Below, piece after piece: positions 36,986 through 47,418 of a stretch of 64,000 nucleotides of DNA. The number at the start of each line of letters is the position of its first letter. Within the stretch, counting starts at the first letter, position 1. Under the pieces are notes generated by a model. That model was not told where the DNA came from and searched no databases. It worked only from the letters and a program-made list of their open reading frames with translations. The stretch comes from Cladorrhinum sp. PSN259. Lineage: Eukaryota; Ascomycota; Sordariomycetes; Sordariales; Podosporaceae. A program made the position numbers and the translations under genes. The stretch spans positions 248,001 through 312,000 of the forward strand of contig MU867069.1 in the NCBI GenBank assembly GCA_033725935.1. The letters run 5' to 3'.

Positions 36986-37589
36986 AACGGCTATTGTTTG
37001 TTGAATTTGAAGCACAGATCTGCGGTATATAAAGGCGTTTGCAGTTGGCTTTCTTCGATCAAGTTTTTTCTTGCGTTTTGCCCCACTTGAAACGATTAGT
37101 TCACCGCATGAAAAGAGCTAAAAACCCGTTGCGAAGTGAGGGGTCGCTTGTGGAAAGTTAAAAATTGGCAGAGTGGGACAGCTGAGATAAAGAATGTGTC
37201 TTATCTGAATTCATGATCAATTCATTGATGCAGGGCGTTGAATTGTCCCACTTTCAGCGCTCTTGGCAGCAGAGTTCGGCGCAGGGAACGTTTGCAGACG
37301 TCACTGGCAGTTCAAGAGTCGTTAACATGTGCCCACTCGCCTTGGCGGCGCTAGCGAGGCGTGGACCCACCGATTCGGGAAGATGGAGACGTAAAAAAGA
37401 GCTCCGACCAACAAGACGGCGGGTTCCTTCCAGAGTGCATTTGTGTTCTTCAGTTCAAGTTTTGCGGCATTTGCTCTTTCCTCATCTTTTCTCTCCCTCC
37501 CACGTCCTCGTCCCTGTCCTCACGTCGCCCACTCCGTCGCGATCCCCTCATTTCTTTTACTTTTTTCTTTTAATTTCCCACCCACCAAG
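36986..37589. other. intergenic, promoter and leader of idh1
   Basis: Upstream of the tRNA gene and of idh1. A pyrimidine-rich leader begins at about 37460. The 227-codon plus frame starting at 37213 runs through the leader and out of frame with Idh1, so it is rejected as coding. Confidence 0.5.
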
Positions 37590-38952
37590 ATGCTCTCTCG
37601 CAGCTCTGCTCGCTCGGCGCAGGTATGCATGTTCCAACCCAATTCCCCAGGGACGCAATTGTTCCCCACCATCTGCGCAGACTAAAGTTCTCGACCAACA
37701 ACAACACCTACACGGCATTGATGTACTGACAATTGCTTCTTTCTGCACCATAGCGCCTCTTCAGGGCTGCCGCTCAGCCCGCCCAGCGCCTCAACGCTGC
37801 CCGCGGCTTCGCCAGCGCCCACGACTCGGTCCAGTCCGACATCTTCAAGCCCACCAAGTACGGCGGCAAGTACACCGTCACCCTCATCCCTGGTGATGGT
37901 ATCGGTGCCGAAGTTGCCGAGAGCGTCAAGACCATCTTCAAGGCCGACAACGTCCCCATCACCTGGGAGCAGATTGAGGTCTCTGGTCTCAGCGATGCCA
38001 CCCCCGTCGGCCGCAAAGAGGAGGCTTTCCAGGAGGCCGTTGCCTCTCTCCGCCGCAACAAGCTCGGTCTCAAGGGTATCCTCCACACCCCCGTCGAGCG
38101 CTCCGGCCACCAGTCCTTCAACGTCGCCCTCCGTCAGGAGCTCGACATTTATGCCTCCATCTGCCTGATCAAGAACATCCCCGGCCTCAAGACCCGCCAC
38201 GAGAACATTGATCTTTGCATCATCCGCGAGAACACCGAGGGCGAGTACAGCGGCCTCGAGCACCAGTCTGTCCCCGGCGTCGTTGAGTCCCTCAAGATCA
38301 TCACCCGCGCCAAGTCTGAGCGCATTGCCAAGTTTGCCTTCCAGTTCGCCCTTGCCAATGGTCGCAAGAAGGTCACTTGCATTCACAAGGCCAACATCAT
38401 GAAGCTCGCCGATGGTCTCTTCCGTGGCACCTTCAACAAGCTCGCCAAGGACTACCCTCAGCTCGAGTGCAACGACATGATCGTTGACAACGCCTCCATG
38501 CAGTGCGTCAGCCGTCCCCAGCAGTTCGACGTCATGGTCATGCCCAACCTTTACGGTGGTATCCTTTCCAACATTGCGGCCGCTCTCGTTGGTGGTCCCG
38601 GTGTCGTCCCCGGCTGCAACATGGGCCGTGATGTTGCTGTCTTCGAACCCGGCTGCAGACACGTCGGTCTCGATATCAAGGGCAAGGACCAGGCCAACCC
38701 TACCGCTCTTCTCCTTTCCAGCGCCATGCTCCTCCGCCACCTCGGCCTTGACGACCATGCTAACCGCATCTCCAACGCCGTTTACTCGGTCATCGCTGAG
38801 GGGTGAGTTTTCTTTTCTTTTCTAATTTGAGGTGACCAGATGCTAATTGTACGTCTTCTTGCAGCTCCGTCCGCACTACCGACATGGGCGGCAGCGCCAC
38901 CAACCACCAGTTCACCCGCGCCATCCTTGACGCCATGGAGAAGTCCCTTTAA
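37590..38952 (+). CDS. idh1: isocitrate dehydrogenase [NAD] subunit 1, mitochondrial
   Basis: Exons 37590-37622, 37754-38802 and 38865-38952 give about 389 residues. Introns of 131 and 62 bp have CTGAC and CTAAT branch sites; the first follows codon 11, within the targeting peptide. The N-terminus is Arg/Ala/Ser-rich, with likely cleavage near residue 30 (ARGFAS). The core shows the IDH/IPMDH fold: IPGDGIG, substrate-region RENTEGEYSGLEH, KANIMK, and NLYGGILSNIAAAL followed by GGPGVVPGCNMG. It matches yeast Idh1, the regulatory subunit that binds AMP and forms the octamer with Idh2, more than Idh2. It converts isocitrate to 2-oxoglutarate in the TCA cycle. Codon use is strongly C-ending (GTC, ATC, CTC), as in highly expressed fungal genes. 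Confidence 0.95.
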
Positions 38953-39783
38953 AGAGATTTTAAAAAGAGATACCCAAAAGCAGATTCATTAAACCCGCGC
39001 GTGCCTCGGCCCCCTCATTGTATATGATCCGAACCGCGTCGCAATTTTAGTTTTGGAGGCCCAGACCTTTGTATGGAGGCGAGGCATAAAAACGCCCCGC
39101 CACGTTAGGCTAAGGTGGGGATGATGGAGATGATATATCCTGGAAGGAAGAAGGTCGTCGAACACGAGAGGACAGCAGGGTGTATTGGAAGGGATAGCGA
39201 TGGTTTCAAATGGACGATGAATAGGAAGAGAATGGAGGACCTGCAAATGGACGAGACACGGGATACAAAGCTTGTAACTGTACATTGTAGCGTCGGCTTC
39301 TGACCATATATTGGCACCCACACACATCAAATTTTCTTTTTCGGTTTACAATATTTTGTTTTTTTTGGTCATGTATCATAGTTTCGGCTGGGCTTTTTAT
39401 TACTTGTCTGTTAGTTGTATGGCAAGTATGTTATGTGAAACGACGTGAATGATCAATGATATCGGAGAAAATCTGACTTTTAAATTGAGACATATCTGAA
39501 AAAGACACTTAGCATATCCAAAACTTCAATTGGTTTTCGCTGCGTGCCTGCCTTCCTGTTTCAGATATTTTTTCGTGACTTCGTCAACAATTTTCTTTTC
39601 AATGTTCCATTCGGCTTCGGCTCTCCGAGCCGAAGAACGACGGATTTATCGGGGGCGGGGTCTATTTTTTTTTCTTTCTTTTTGCTCGCTCGCGCACGCG
39701 CGGGAGGGCGGGGTGGGTCATGACGCTAAGATCTGGACGGTATTTTTTGCCAAGAATGTTGGAAGGAATTGAAGAAATTTAGC

Positions 39784-39813
39784 GCGTTACGATGCACTGC
39801 GTTACGATGCACT
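39784..39813. repeat. perfect tandem duplication of a 15-mer
   Basis: Two adjacent exact copies of GCGTTACGATGCACT. Confidence 0.95.
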
Positions 39814-39851
39814 GTGACTGCCCAGCGGCTTTTCACGGGTAAACGTACGCT

Positions 39852-39884
39852 GTTTGGTTTGGTTTGGTTTGGTTTGGTTTGGTT
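39852..39884. repeat. (TTTGG)n microsatellite
   Basis: About six to seven pentamer units. This is not the TTAGGG telomere repeat of filamentous fungi. Confidence 0.9.
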
Positions 39885-40290
39885 GGCTGGCGAACGCAGA
39901 TATGTAGTAATAGAAGAGTGGGGTCGGGAGTTAATAAGGGGGTTTTGGCAAGTAAACATTTAGATAGGGGGGCGGCAGGCGGGACGGACGGCACGGGGCG
40001 GGGGGAGAACAAGGAGTTCGGAAGAAAGAAAGAAAGGGGGGGAGGTTGTTACTTGGTGATATGTGTTATTTTTATGGTTGGATAAACTTAACAATAATTA
40101 GTTTTACTTAGGAAATCTGATTGAAATTGGTTGTTTTTTTTCCCTCATTATTTTCAGTTCAATCTCAGGAATTGAAGGAAAAATCACTGGCTAATAAAGA
40201 TGGATTTTCTTTTTGGGTGGATTTGAGTAGAAAAGGTAAAAGAAAATTGTTAAGGGTTCTTCGGATAGACCGGTAATTTGAACACTCTCT

Positions 40291-40520
40291 ATCTAATGTT
40301 TTATGCCCTGGCAGCTGGCCTTATCACCACATCTGGCGACAGTTGAAGGTATCGCGAGATCTTGGTTGTGGGCGTTGTCGTGACGCCTGCGACCGAGTCG
40401 TGCCTTATCAATCGAGCCATGTGCAGATAAAGTGTGTATAATTATTTCATTATTATTTGGGTTATTTTTTTTCCGGTTATGCCCGATAACGCTCAGAATC
40501 AACAACGATCTAATGTTTTA
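40291..40520 (+). mobile_element. SINE-like retroposon, 204 bp, with perfect 13-bp target duplication
   Basis: The sequence 40304-40507 is flanked by exact copies of ATCTAATGTTTTA (40291-40303 and 40508-40520). It has no coding capacity and no terminal inverted repeats. Its last 37 nt recur, with one mismatch, as a truncated insertion at 12800-12840, which also has a 13-bp target duplication. The shared end defines the 3' end, which finishes in CAACAACG rather than poly-A. A TGGCAGCTGG near the 5' end resembles a Pol III A box; I see no good B box. The properties fit a non-autonomous element mobilised by a LINE reverse transcriptase. Confidence 0.6.
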
Positions 40521-42466
40521 ACATTGTCAGTACCTAATTAGTGGCCGAGAGAGGGAAATATTGAATGCCGGCCACGTTTTTGGTCTGAGGACGCGCAAAT
40601 TGGTTACTTTGGTGTCAAGCTTCTTTCCAAGGCTAAGATACCTACCTAAACTAAACGTTAAAAGTGAGGAGGGGTTGACCGTTGCACCAAAAGTAACTGG
40701 ACGAGTGGAAGCGACCGATAAACACCAGAAACCGGTGTTGGTATGCTTTTCTCCGTTGTCCAGCTTAGCGACTGGGAGCCTTATTTAGAACCAGCCACGA
40801 AATGGATAAGATAGTTCATGTCTTGGTGTCAATGGAATTGTCTTTAATGAGAAATGGGCTGGGTTTGCATTTATGGTGTACACCAAGCTTGAACGGCGGG
40901 GCTGCCGAATGACTTTCTAGAATGCTTGGTTCCTCTCATGTAACAGGATGAGAGACGGCAATCTAGGTAGTATTCTTGCCCTCGAAGTAATCGGGATTCT
41001 TGATCCCCCCACGATCTTAGATATTTTCTGGGGGTTTTGAGTTGTCAATGTAAGAGAGGGCGTCATCATCGGTTTTTAAGTTGAGGATCAACTTCATCGG
41101 CTTCGATCAGGGACCTCACGCAGCCGTTTGCACCAGCGCCCTTGAGGTTAGGAGCCGTCGATAAGCTCCATCCCAGCCTATATATCTCTCAGGATATATG
41201 TCAAAGAATTGCTAACTAGATGGTGACAATGCTGGTTGTGATGCAATGCCAACTTCGTCCTAAATTCAAGGAGAACGCGAGACATCAAGTGTGTGATAGG
41301 GTAAATTAATTTTTGTTCGTAAAATGGACACTCAGCCAAAAAAAAAACCCAAGTCGTAAAGAGGATATATCCTGTTGCTATATAATTCTGATATTTGAAA
41401 GTCTCACCGACAGTTTTATTTCGTCCTCTAGTTTTAGTCCCGGCGGAAATCTGTGAAGAAAATTGTAACCAAGGCTAAGAAAACCTAATATCTGCAAGTG
41501 ACAGGATATCGGGACAAAGAACATCACATCGATCTGTGTGTATATAGATAAGAAATAGCTCCATGTTTAACTCTGATTCTCAACATCACCTGATTGTGTC
41601 ACGAAGAGCCATTAGCATCCCAATGGGAAAAGTCTAAATAATGCACGACAAGCAAGATTCCTCGTCGGACTCACCATGCAAAGTTTTACGCCACTCAACT
41701 GATCAACAGTATTTGCTCAATGGTGTTTGTTGCAGACTATCTTATGAGAATCACTTTTGATGGAATGGCCACAAGACTCACGATGACGACAAGTGACTTC
41801 AAAATCAAGGCAAATGTTTGAACCAGGTAGCAACCACATTTTAAAGATCAGCTACAAAACCATCGGTGAGCAGAGGCCAGATGATTGATTCCTTGAACCT
41901 CCAATAAGCACTGATGACGACTGATGACTAACATGGAAATCGTTGTGGGATCCTGCCGGAACCGTCGGTGAGCCGCAACATGCTTGTGCCTGATGCTGTG
42001 TAACAAACAATCGGCCGCCATGAGAAGTTGGAATACGAATTAAAGTAGAATGCCTGTTTTTAGAAGATCTACCTTGTCAATATCATTAACTTGGGGCCGA
42101 ATTTTCAGTCTTGGGCTGTGATGGCTGAAATTCCATCATGTGCCCGGTGAACCAAATGATCAATAGACCTTTAAGAGGCTTGACTGATAACTTGCAAAAG
42201 AGAAGTCAAAGGATGAGGCTAGAAGTGGCTATAGCAACCAAAGTCAGTCGTTGTCGGCTAGTATGTAAAACTTCTATCACCCAGCCCCATGGGGTTGGGA
42301 TGGGCTCAGGCGGTCAAACCAGGTAAACCATGCATAGGGCTGATGATGAAACCGGTAGACTTGACAACACTGCAGAGTTCCTGCAGATGCTCTGACCGGG
42401 GATGAGGTACGGTCATCTGTCCGCGCGTATAGGAAATGATCCGTGGCTGCTGCAGTGAGATGAGAA
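40521..42466. other. gene-free spacer upstream of tyrosinase
   Basis: Nearly 2 kb without a supported gene; moderately AT-rich. It presumably carries distal regulatory sequence of the tyrosinase gene. No recognisable RNA gene was found. Confidence 0.5.
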
Positions 42467-42499
42467 TTGGGGTCCGAGTCCCCAGGACTCGGACCCCAA
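42467..42499. repeat. perfect 15-bp inverted repeat with 3-nt loop
   Basis: TTGGGGTCCGAGTCC (42467-42481), loop CCA, then its exact complement (42485-42499). It lies about 320 bp before the tyrosinase start codon. It could be a protein-binding palindrome or a transcribed hairpin. Confidence 0.9.
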
Positions 42500-42714
42500 G
42501 TTACTTCGCATGCTCCTAATGACCAGCCACGTAGCCTTTCTTCATCCTCAGCTTAAAGCTATGAAGCCTAACACGGTATATGGGCCGATTAGGAGTACAT
42601 GGTTCAATCAGATGATGTCCAACAATGTGATCAGGAATACTGCGCCTCTTATGGTGGCGGGTCCTGGAAGGAAGAAAAGTAAGGCTCTTGACGTATGAAG
42701 CGGCTAGGACAATG

Positions 42715-42724
42715 TATATATAAG
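42715..42724 (+). promoter_or_regulatory. TATA box of the tyrosinase gene
   Basis: TATATATAAG about 95 bp before the start codon at 42817. Its position and strength suggest a regulated, TATA-type promoter. Confidence 0.6.
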
Positions 42725-42816
42725 TCGAAATAGCCAAGCCTGAAGATAGCTCTGATCTATACAGCACACAAACACTTTTTTCAGTAGACCGACATCAAGT
42801 TCCCAAACAAGTAACC

Positions 42817-44814
42817 ATGACTTCTAACGGAAACATCGCCATCACTGGCGTCCCCACCACTCGAGGCTCGGATGGATCTGTTCCAGTCCGCCACGAACTC
42901 CGGGACCTGCAGCAGAACTATCCCGACCTTTTTAACCTCTTGATCCTTGGACTCAAGAACTTCCAAGCCATCGATGAGAACGCCCTAACTTCGTATTATC
43001 AAGTCGCTGGTATCCACGGTCTTCCGTACAAGCCTTGGAACGGTGTTGGCAGCAACAGCGATTGGCAATCGACGAGTGGGTTCGGAGGGTACTGCACCCA
43101 TTCATCCATTCTCTTCCTGACATGGCACCGTCCATACCTTGCTCTTTATGAGGTTAGCCAGATATTCACTGAAACCTTCTCAGGGCACAGCTCGTATTGA
43201 CATACCTCATAGCAATCCCTCTACAATTCCGTCCAAAACGTAGCCAAACAGTTCCCGGCCGGTGCCCTTCGCGACAAGTATGTCAAGGCAGCCGAGTCGT
43301 TCCGGACTCCTTACTTCGACTGGGCAAGCCAGCCTCCCTCGGATGGATCAGCTTTCCCCAACATCCTGACCTCGCAAAATATCACCATTGTGGATGTTGA
43401 CGGCAAGACAAAGTCCACCAGCAACCCTCTGTACCGATTCACCTTTCACCCCATCAACCCCTCCCCGGGTGATTTCCCGCGCCAATGGAGCCGGTACCCT
43501 TACACACTCCGCTACCCCAATGGCACGACCTCACAAGATGGCCGCATCGCGCCTATCCTGGCCAACGAGCTGGCCTCCCTCCGAAGCAACATGAGCCTTC
43601 TCTTGCTTTCCTACACGAACTTTGACGCCTTCAGCTTCAACAGATGGGATCCCAGCACCCAATTAGGCGAGTTTGGCAGTCTGGAAGACGTGCACAACGA
43701 AATCCACGATCGCGTCGGAGGCGGTGGACACATGTCTGCTCTCGACACATCTGCCTTTGACCCCTTCTTCTGGATGCATCACGTCAACGTCGATCGCTTC
43801 TGGGCAATCTGGCAGGACCTAAACCCAGACGAGTTCATGTCCCCCCGTCCAGCCCCTTACTCGACCTTTAACTCAACCGAAGGCGAATTGCAGAGCAAGG
43901 ACACCCCTCTGACCCCGTTCTGGGACAAATCAGCCACCGAGTTCTGGACCTCGGACCAAATCAGGGACTCGGCCGCTTCGTTCGGGTACGCCTACCCGGA
44001 AACCCAGAAATGGAAGTACACCGACACGGGCGCCTACCAGGCGTCAATCCGGCAGGCCGTCACAGCCCTGTACGGCACCAACGTCTTTGCAAACTTTGTG
44101 CAGGCGAACCTGCAAAACCGCGCACAAGAGCACTCGGCCGCCATCAAGAGCATTGCAGCTCCTGCTCCTCCTCCTTCCACCTCATCCAACGTCCGGTCCG
44201 ACTCTGGGGAGAAGCAAAAGCCCCCGATCATAACCATTTCCAACCCCTCATCCACCGCTGGAGCAATCCCCGACTCCCTCAAACACCTAGCCCCCAACAA
44301 CAAGTACACCGAATGGCTCGTGAACATTCGCGCGCAAAAGCACGGGCTCGGCGAGGCCTTCCGCATCCAGGTATTCCTGGGCGACATTGACGAGTCGAAC
44401 CCAGATAGCTGGGACACCGAGTTCAACGCCGTGGGCCGCGTCTCCGTCCTCGGCAGGAGCCGCGAGACTCAATGCGCCAAGTGCCACGCTGACGCTGCGA
44501 GCGAGCTCATGGTTTCCGGTACCGTGCCGCTTACTTCTGCGCTGCTGCAGGATATTGTTGCTGGGGAGGTGGGGTCCCTCAAGCCGGAGGACGTGGTGCC
44601 CCATTTGACAAAGAATCTAAAGTGGAAGGTGAGGCTCTTTGAGAGCGGCGAGGAAAAAGATTGCACCGAGGTTCCGGGACTGAAGGTCAGTGTTGTGTCG
44701 ACCGAGGTGACGATTGGTGAGAACGGACTGCCTGATTACTCGGGGGTTTATGTGGTGTATCCTGAGATTACTGATGGTAAGCCCGGCGGTTTGTGCCCTG
44801 GTGAGCACATCTAA
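42817..44814 (+). CDS. tyrosinase (type-3 copper polyphenol oxidase)
   Basis: Exons 42817-43152 and 43213-44814 (60-bp intron, phase 0) give about 645 residues. CuA ligands are H67, H95 and H104; C93 in YCTH is placed to form the Cys-His thioether known in Neurospora tyrosinase. CuB ligands are H273 and H277 (HNEIH) plus H301/H302 (MHHVNVDRFW). After the catalytic core (to about 400) comes a Ser/Pro-rich linker and a C-terminal domain of about 200 residues that shields the active site and is removed on activation in relatives; it contains CAKC. There is no signal peptide, as in Neurospora. It oxidises monophenols and diphenols to quinones for melanin. The linker looks shorter than in Neurospora. 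A TATA box and a perfect hairpin lie upstream. It converges on bud23 with a 242-bp gap. Confidence 0.95.
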
Positions 44815-45056
44815 GTGCTATCCTCTTCTGTTGTTGGATAGGTGGCAGGAAATGCAATGTATTGGGAAGAAAGCAAAATCCAACGCCCACTTTGGAAGTG
44901 AAAACACAGAGGGAAAATTGGGTATCAAATAGCCATCTTTGAATCAAATAAATAAATAAAACCAGTTTCTGCCTTTTAACCAACCAACGCCCGTAACGCC
45001 AATCCTATGCAGCCATGAAAAAAATGCCAAAAAGAATGCAGCGCGCAATAATAACT

Positions 45057-46000
45057 TTAGAACTGAACCCGACGTTTGCGACCAGTATACTTGGACGTAG
45101 CCTTAACGATCTTGCCCTTGCGCTCCATCTGCTCCTTCTTCTTGATGATCCATATCTTGCTGCCCTTTTTGATCTCTCCCTTTCCACCCTTCTTGGGCTG
45201 TCTCCGATTATCCTGGACATCGACGCCATCCATGCCCTCAACAACGTTGGTGATATCACCAGCCTTGCCAGCCACCGCTTGACCAGCTGTAAGAACGAGA
45301 TAAACCTTCATGTTCTTAGTCTCGGGATCGTCCTCCAAAAGACCGGCGCCGAAACCAGCCTTCACCGCGGCTGAAGTAATCATCTGCTTCTGCACATCAT
45401 TCTTGGGATAAAACTGGCAGACAGCCTTTCCGCCTCTTTTTAACGACGCATAAAGCCCACCAAAGAATCGGGATAACCTAGTCGCTGGGGATGTATCGCT
45501 GCTTTCGGCGTTGCAAAGCCACTGGATGGCACTGATACTGATGGCGGCGTCGAAGGACCCCGCGCGGAATGGAACACCCTGTCCCATGTCGGCGAGAAAT
45601 AGGTCACCGTCCACGTCGCGCTGCAGAGCGACGTCAAGCATCGAGGGGCTGATGTCCATTCCTATCCACACGTGGGGGCCGCCTTCGTCTTCGGGAACGC
45701 TCGAGAGGATCTCGCCGGAGAGACCGCTGCCGCAGCCGATGTCGAGGATTAAACTGGGTGTTTGCAGGTCGAGAATCTCGAGCGCGCGTCTCGTCATGGA
45801 GGCTTGAATGTTTTGGATGCGGGAGCTGGTGGTGTACTTGCGAGCCTCGACATCGTCGTAGTGAACGTCGGCCTGGCTGTTTTGGGGGTGTCAGTTTTGC
45901 TGAGGTTGGGTGGGCGGTGGGCGCAGTGAAGGGAATTGGCGGGGTGGGTGGGATTTTTTGCAGCGCGAAGCACTCACAGGGTATCCTCAGGGCGCGACAT
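45057..46000 (-). CDS. bud23: 18S rRNA (guanine-N7) methyltransferase Bud23
   Basis: Exons 46000-45978 and 45876-45057, with a 101-bp intron (GTGAGT, branch CTGAC, AACAG), give about 280 residues, like yeast Bud23 (275). The N-terminus MSRPEDTLQADVHYDD is typical, and SAM-binding motif I is ILDIGCGSGLSG (51-62). A Rossmann methyltransferase core is followed by a basic C-terminal tail with GRKRR. Bud23, activated by Trm112, puts m7G in the 18S rRNA P-site region and is needed for 40S export. The gene is divergent from svp26 across 543 bp and convergent with tyrosinase. Confidence 0.93.
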
Positions 46001-46543
46001 GATTAATGCTGGTTTTGAAGCTGAGCGACCTAAAGTATAGTATTGCGCGACGAAATTCCGGGGCGTATCAAGTTGTAGTAGGCAGTGGTAGGTGTAGTTG
46101 CAGGGTTCGAATGTTTGGGTGCAGGAAGCTCTGGGAACTTTCCGATTGATTTTTTGAAATCTTGGTGGGGCCGAACCCCAGCATGCAGGGGTTCTCGCTT
46201 GCTTCCAAGCCAATTGCGGGCGATCAAGAGCTCATTATTATCTTATCTAAAGGATCAACGATCAGCCGACAACCGTTAAAGTGGTAGTCTAGATGCGGAA
46301 ACTTGAATTTCCCATGTGAATTGCCAATTCCAGCTCGAGGCGCGAGCTCCCCACTAAATTTACCACCAACGTGTTGCTGGCACCCCTGAAACTTGGAACC
46401 TCTGACGACACATCCACAGTTCCAAAAAGTTCCGACGGCGCAAGCTTCAAGCATACACTACCAACCTTGATGGCGATTTGATATGATTTGAGGCGCGCAT
46501 CACTTAACTTAATCATTCTGATTTCTTTTCCATTCTTGCAAAA
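46001..46543. promoter_or_regulatory. shared divergent promoter region of bud23 and svp26
   Basis: 543 bp between two start codons on opposite strands. No clear TATA box on either side; both genes are housekeeping. It may also hold both 5' leaders. Confidence 0.5.
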
Positions 46544-47418
46544 ATGTGGATTTTACCTCTCGTCGGGTACCTTGGGTCCATTGTAGGCTTCGGGTTCATG
46601 ACGCTAGCTATCGGTACTATTGCTCCTTTTTTTTTTTTTTTTTTTTCCTTTGCGCATAATGCGCTTGCTGGTGCTGTCTTGGAATGCGCTCTGCCCGTAT
46701 AAATCTTGTAACTGTGCTGACAATGGGACGATGATAATTGCAGCGTCTGGACTCTACTACCTCTCCGAGCTCGTCGAAGAGCATACCGTCGTCGCGAAGC
46801 GGTTCCTCTCCAAACTCATCTACTCGATCATGGTGCTACAACTGCTCCTCTGCATCGTCGACCGGTTCCCTTTCTTCTTGACACTGCTGGGAATCTTTTC
46901 ACACTTTGTCTACCTGGGCAACATGCGCCGGTTCCCCTTTGTCAAGCTCACAGACCCCTTATTCCTGGCTTCATGTGGTGGGTAGCCCTCTGTTATTTTT
47001 TCGCGAGCGGGCGCATTAGGAAGGAGAAGGAAACATTGCTGACTAGAATTGCGCGCGCATAGCTCTAGTTTTAATAAACCACTACGTCTGGTTCAAGCAC
47101 TTCTCCAAAGGCCAGGAGCGCGCCTACCAAAACTACTCGTACTACGACACACCGGACGTACCATCCTTTACCGAGATAGCGTCCTACTTTGGCCTCTGCG
47201 TTTGGTTAGTACCGTTCGCTCTGTTCGTCAGTCTGTCCGCGAGCGACAATGTTCTACCCACCATGGGCAACGAGCCCTCCTCGTCATCGGCGGGTTCTGG
47301 TGGTGGTAGTGGCAATGGGAAGAAGGGACTGGCAAAAGCGCTGGTGGATAGTGTTCGTGGCGCGATTGCAGGAGTAGGGTCTGTCACGGGGCTCAAAAAG
47401 CCAGAAGACCGGCTATAA
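46544..47418 (+). CDS. svp26: ER-Golgi cargo receptor Svp26/Erv26 (TEX261 family)
   Basis: Exons 46544-46613, 46744-46977 and 47063-47418 give about 219 residues (yeast 228). Introns are 130 and 85 bp with CTGAC branch sites; the first includes a 22-T run. Membrane segments lie at about 4-25, 46-63, 66-83, 97-112 and 143-158. The family pattern is clear: MWILPLVGYLGSIVGFGFMT at the start, FSHFVYLGNMRRFP in the middle and LINHYVWFKHF after the second splice. The Ser/Gly-rich, basic C-terminus is cytosolic. In yeast it loads Golgi mannosyltransferases and alkaline phosphatase into COPII vesicles. Confidence 0.92.

Larger units (their letters stand above)
38953..40290. other. intergenic downstream of idh1
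   Basis: No supported gene. Contains a tandem duplication of the 15-mer GCGTTACGATGCACT (39784-39813) and a TTTGG run of about seven units (39852-39884). AT content rises from about 40030. Confidence 0.6.

Noticed and set aside
37213..37896. 227-codon plus frame overlapping idh1
   Set aside because: Runs through the idh1 leader, first exon and intron out of frame.
37682..38758. 358-codon minus-strand frame opposite idh1
   Set aside because: Antisense shadow caused by the strong C-ending codon bias of idh1.
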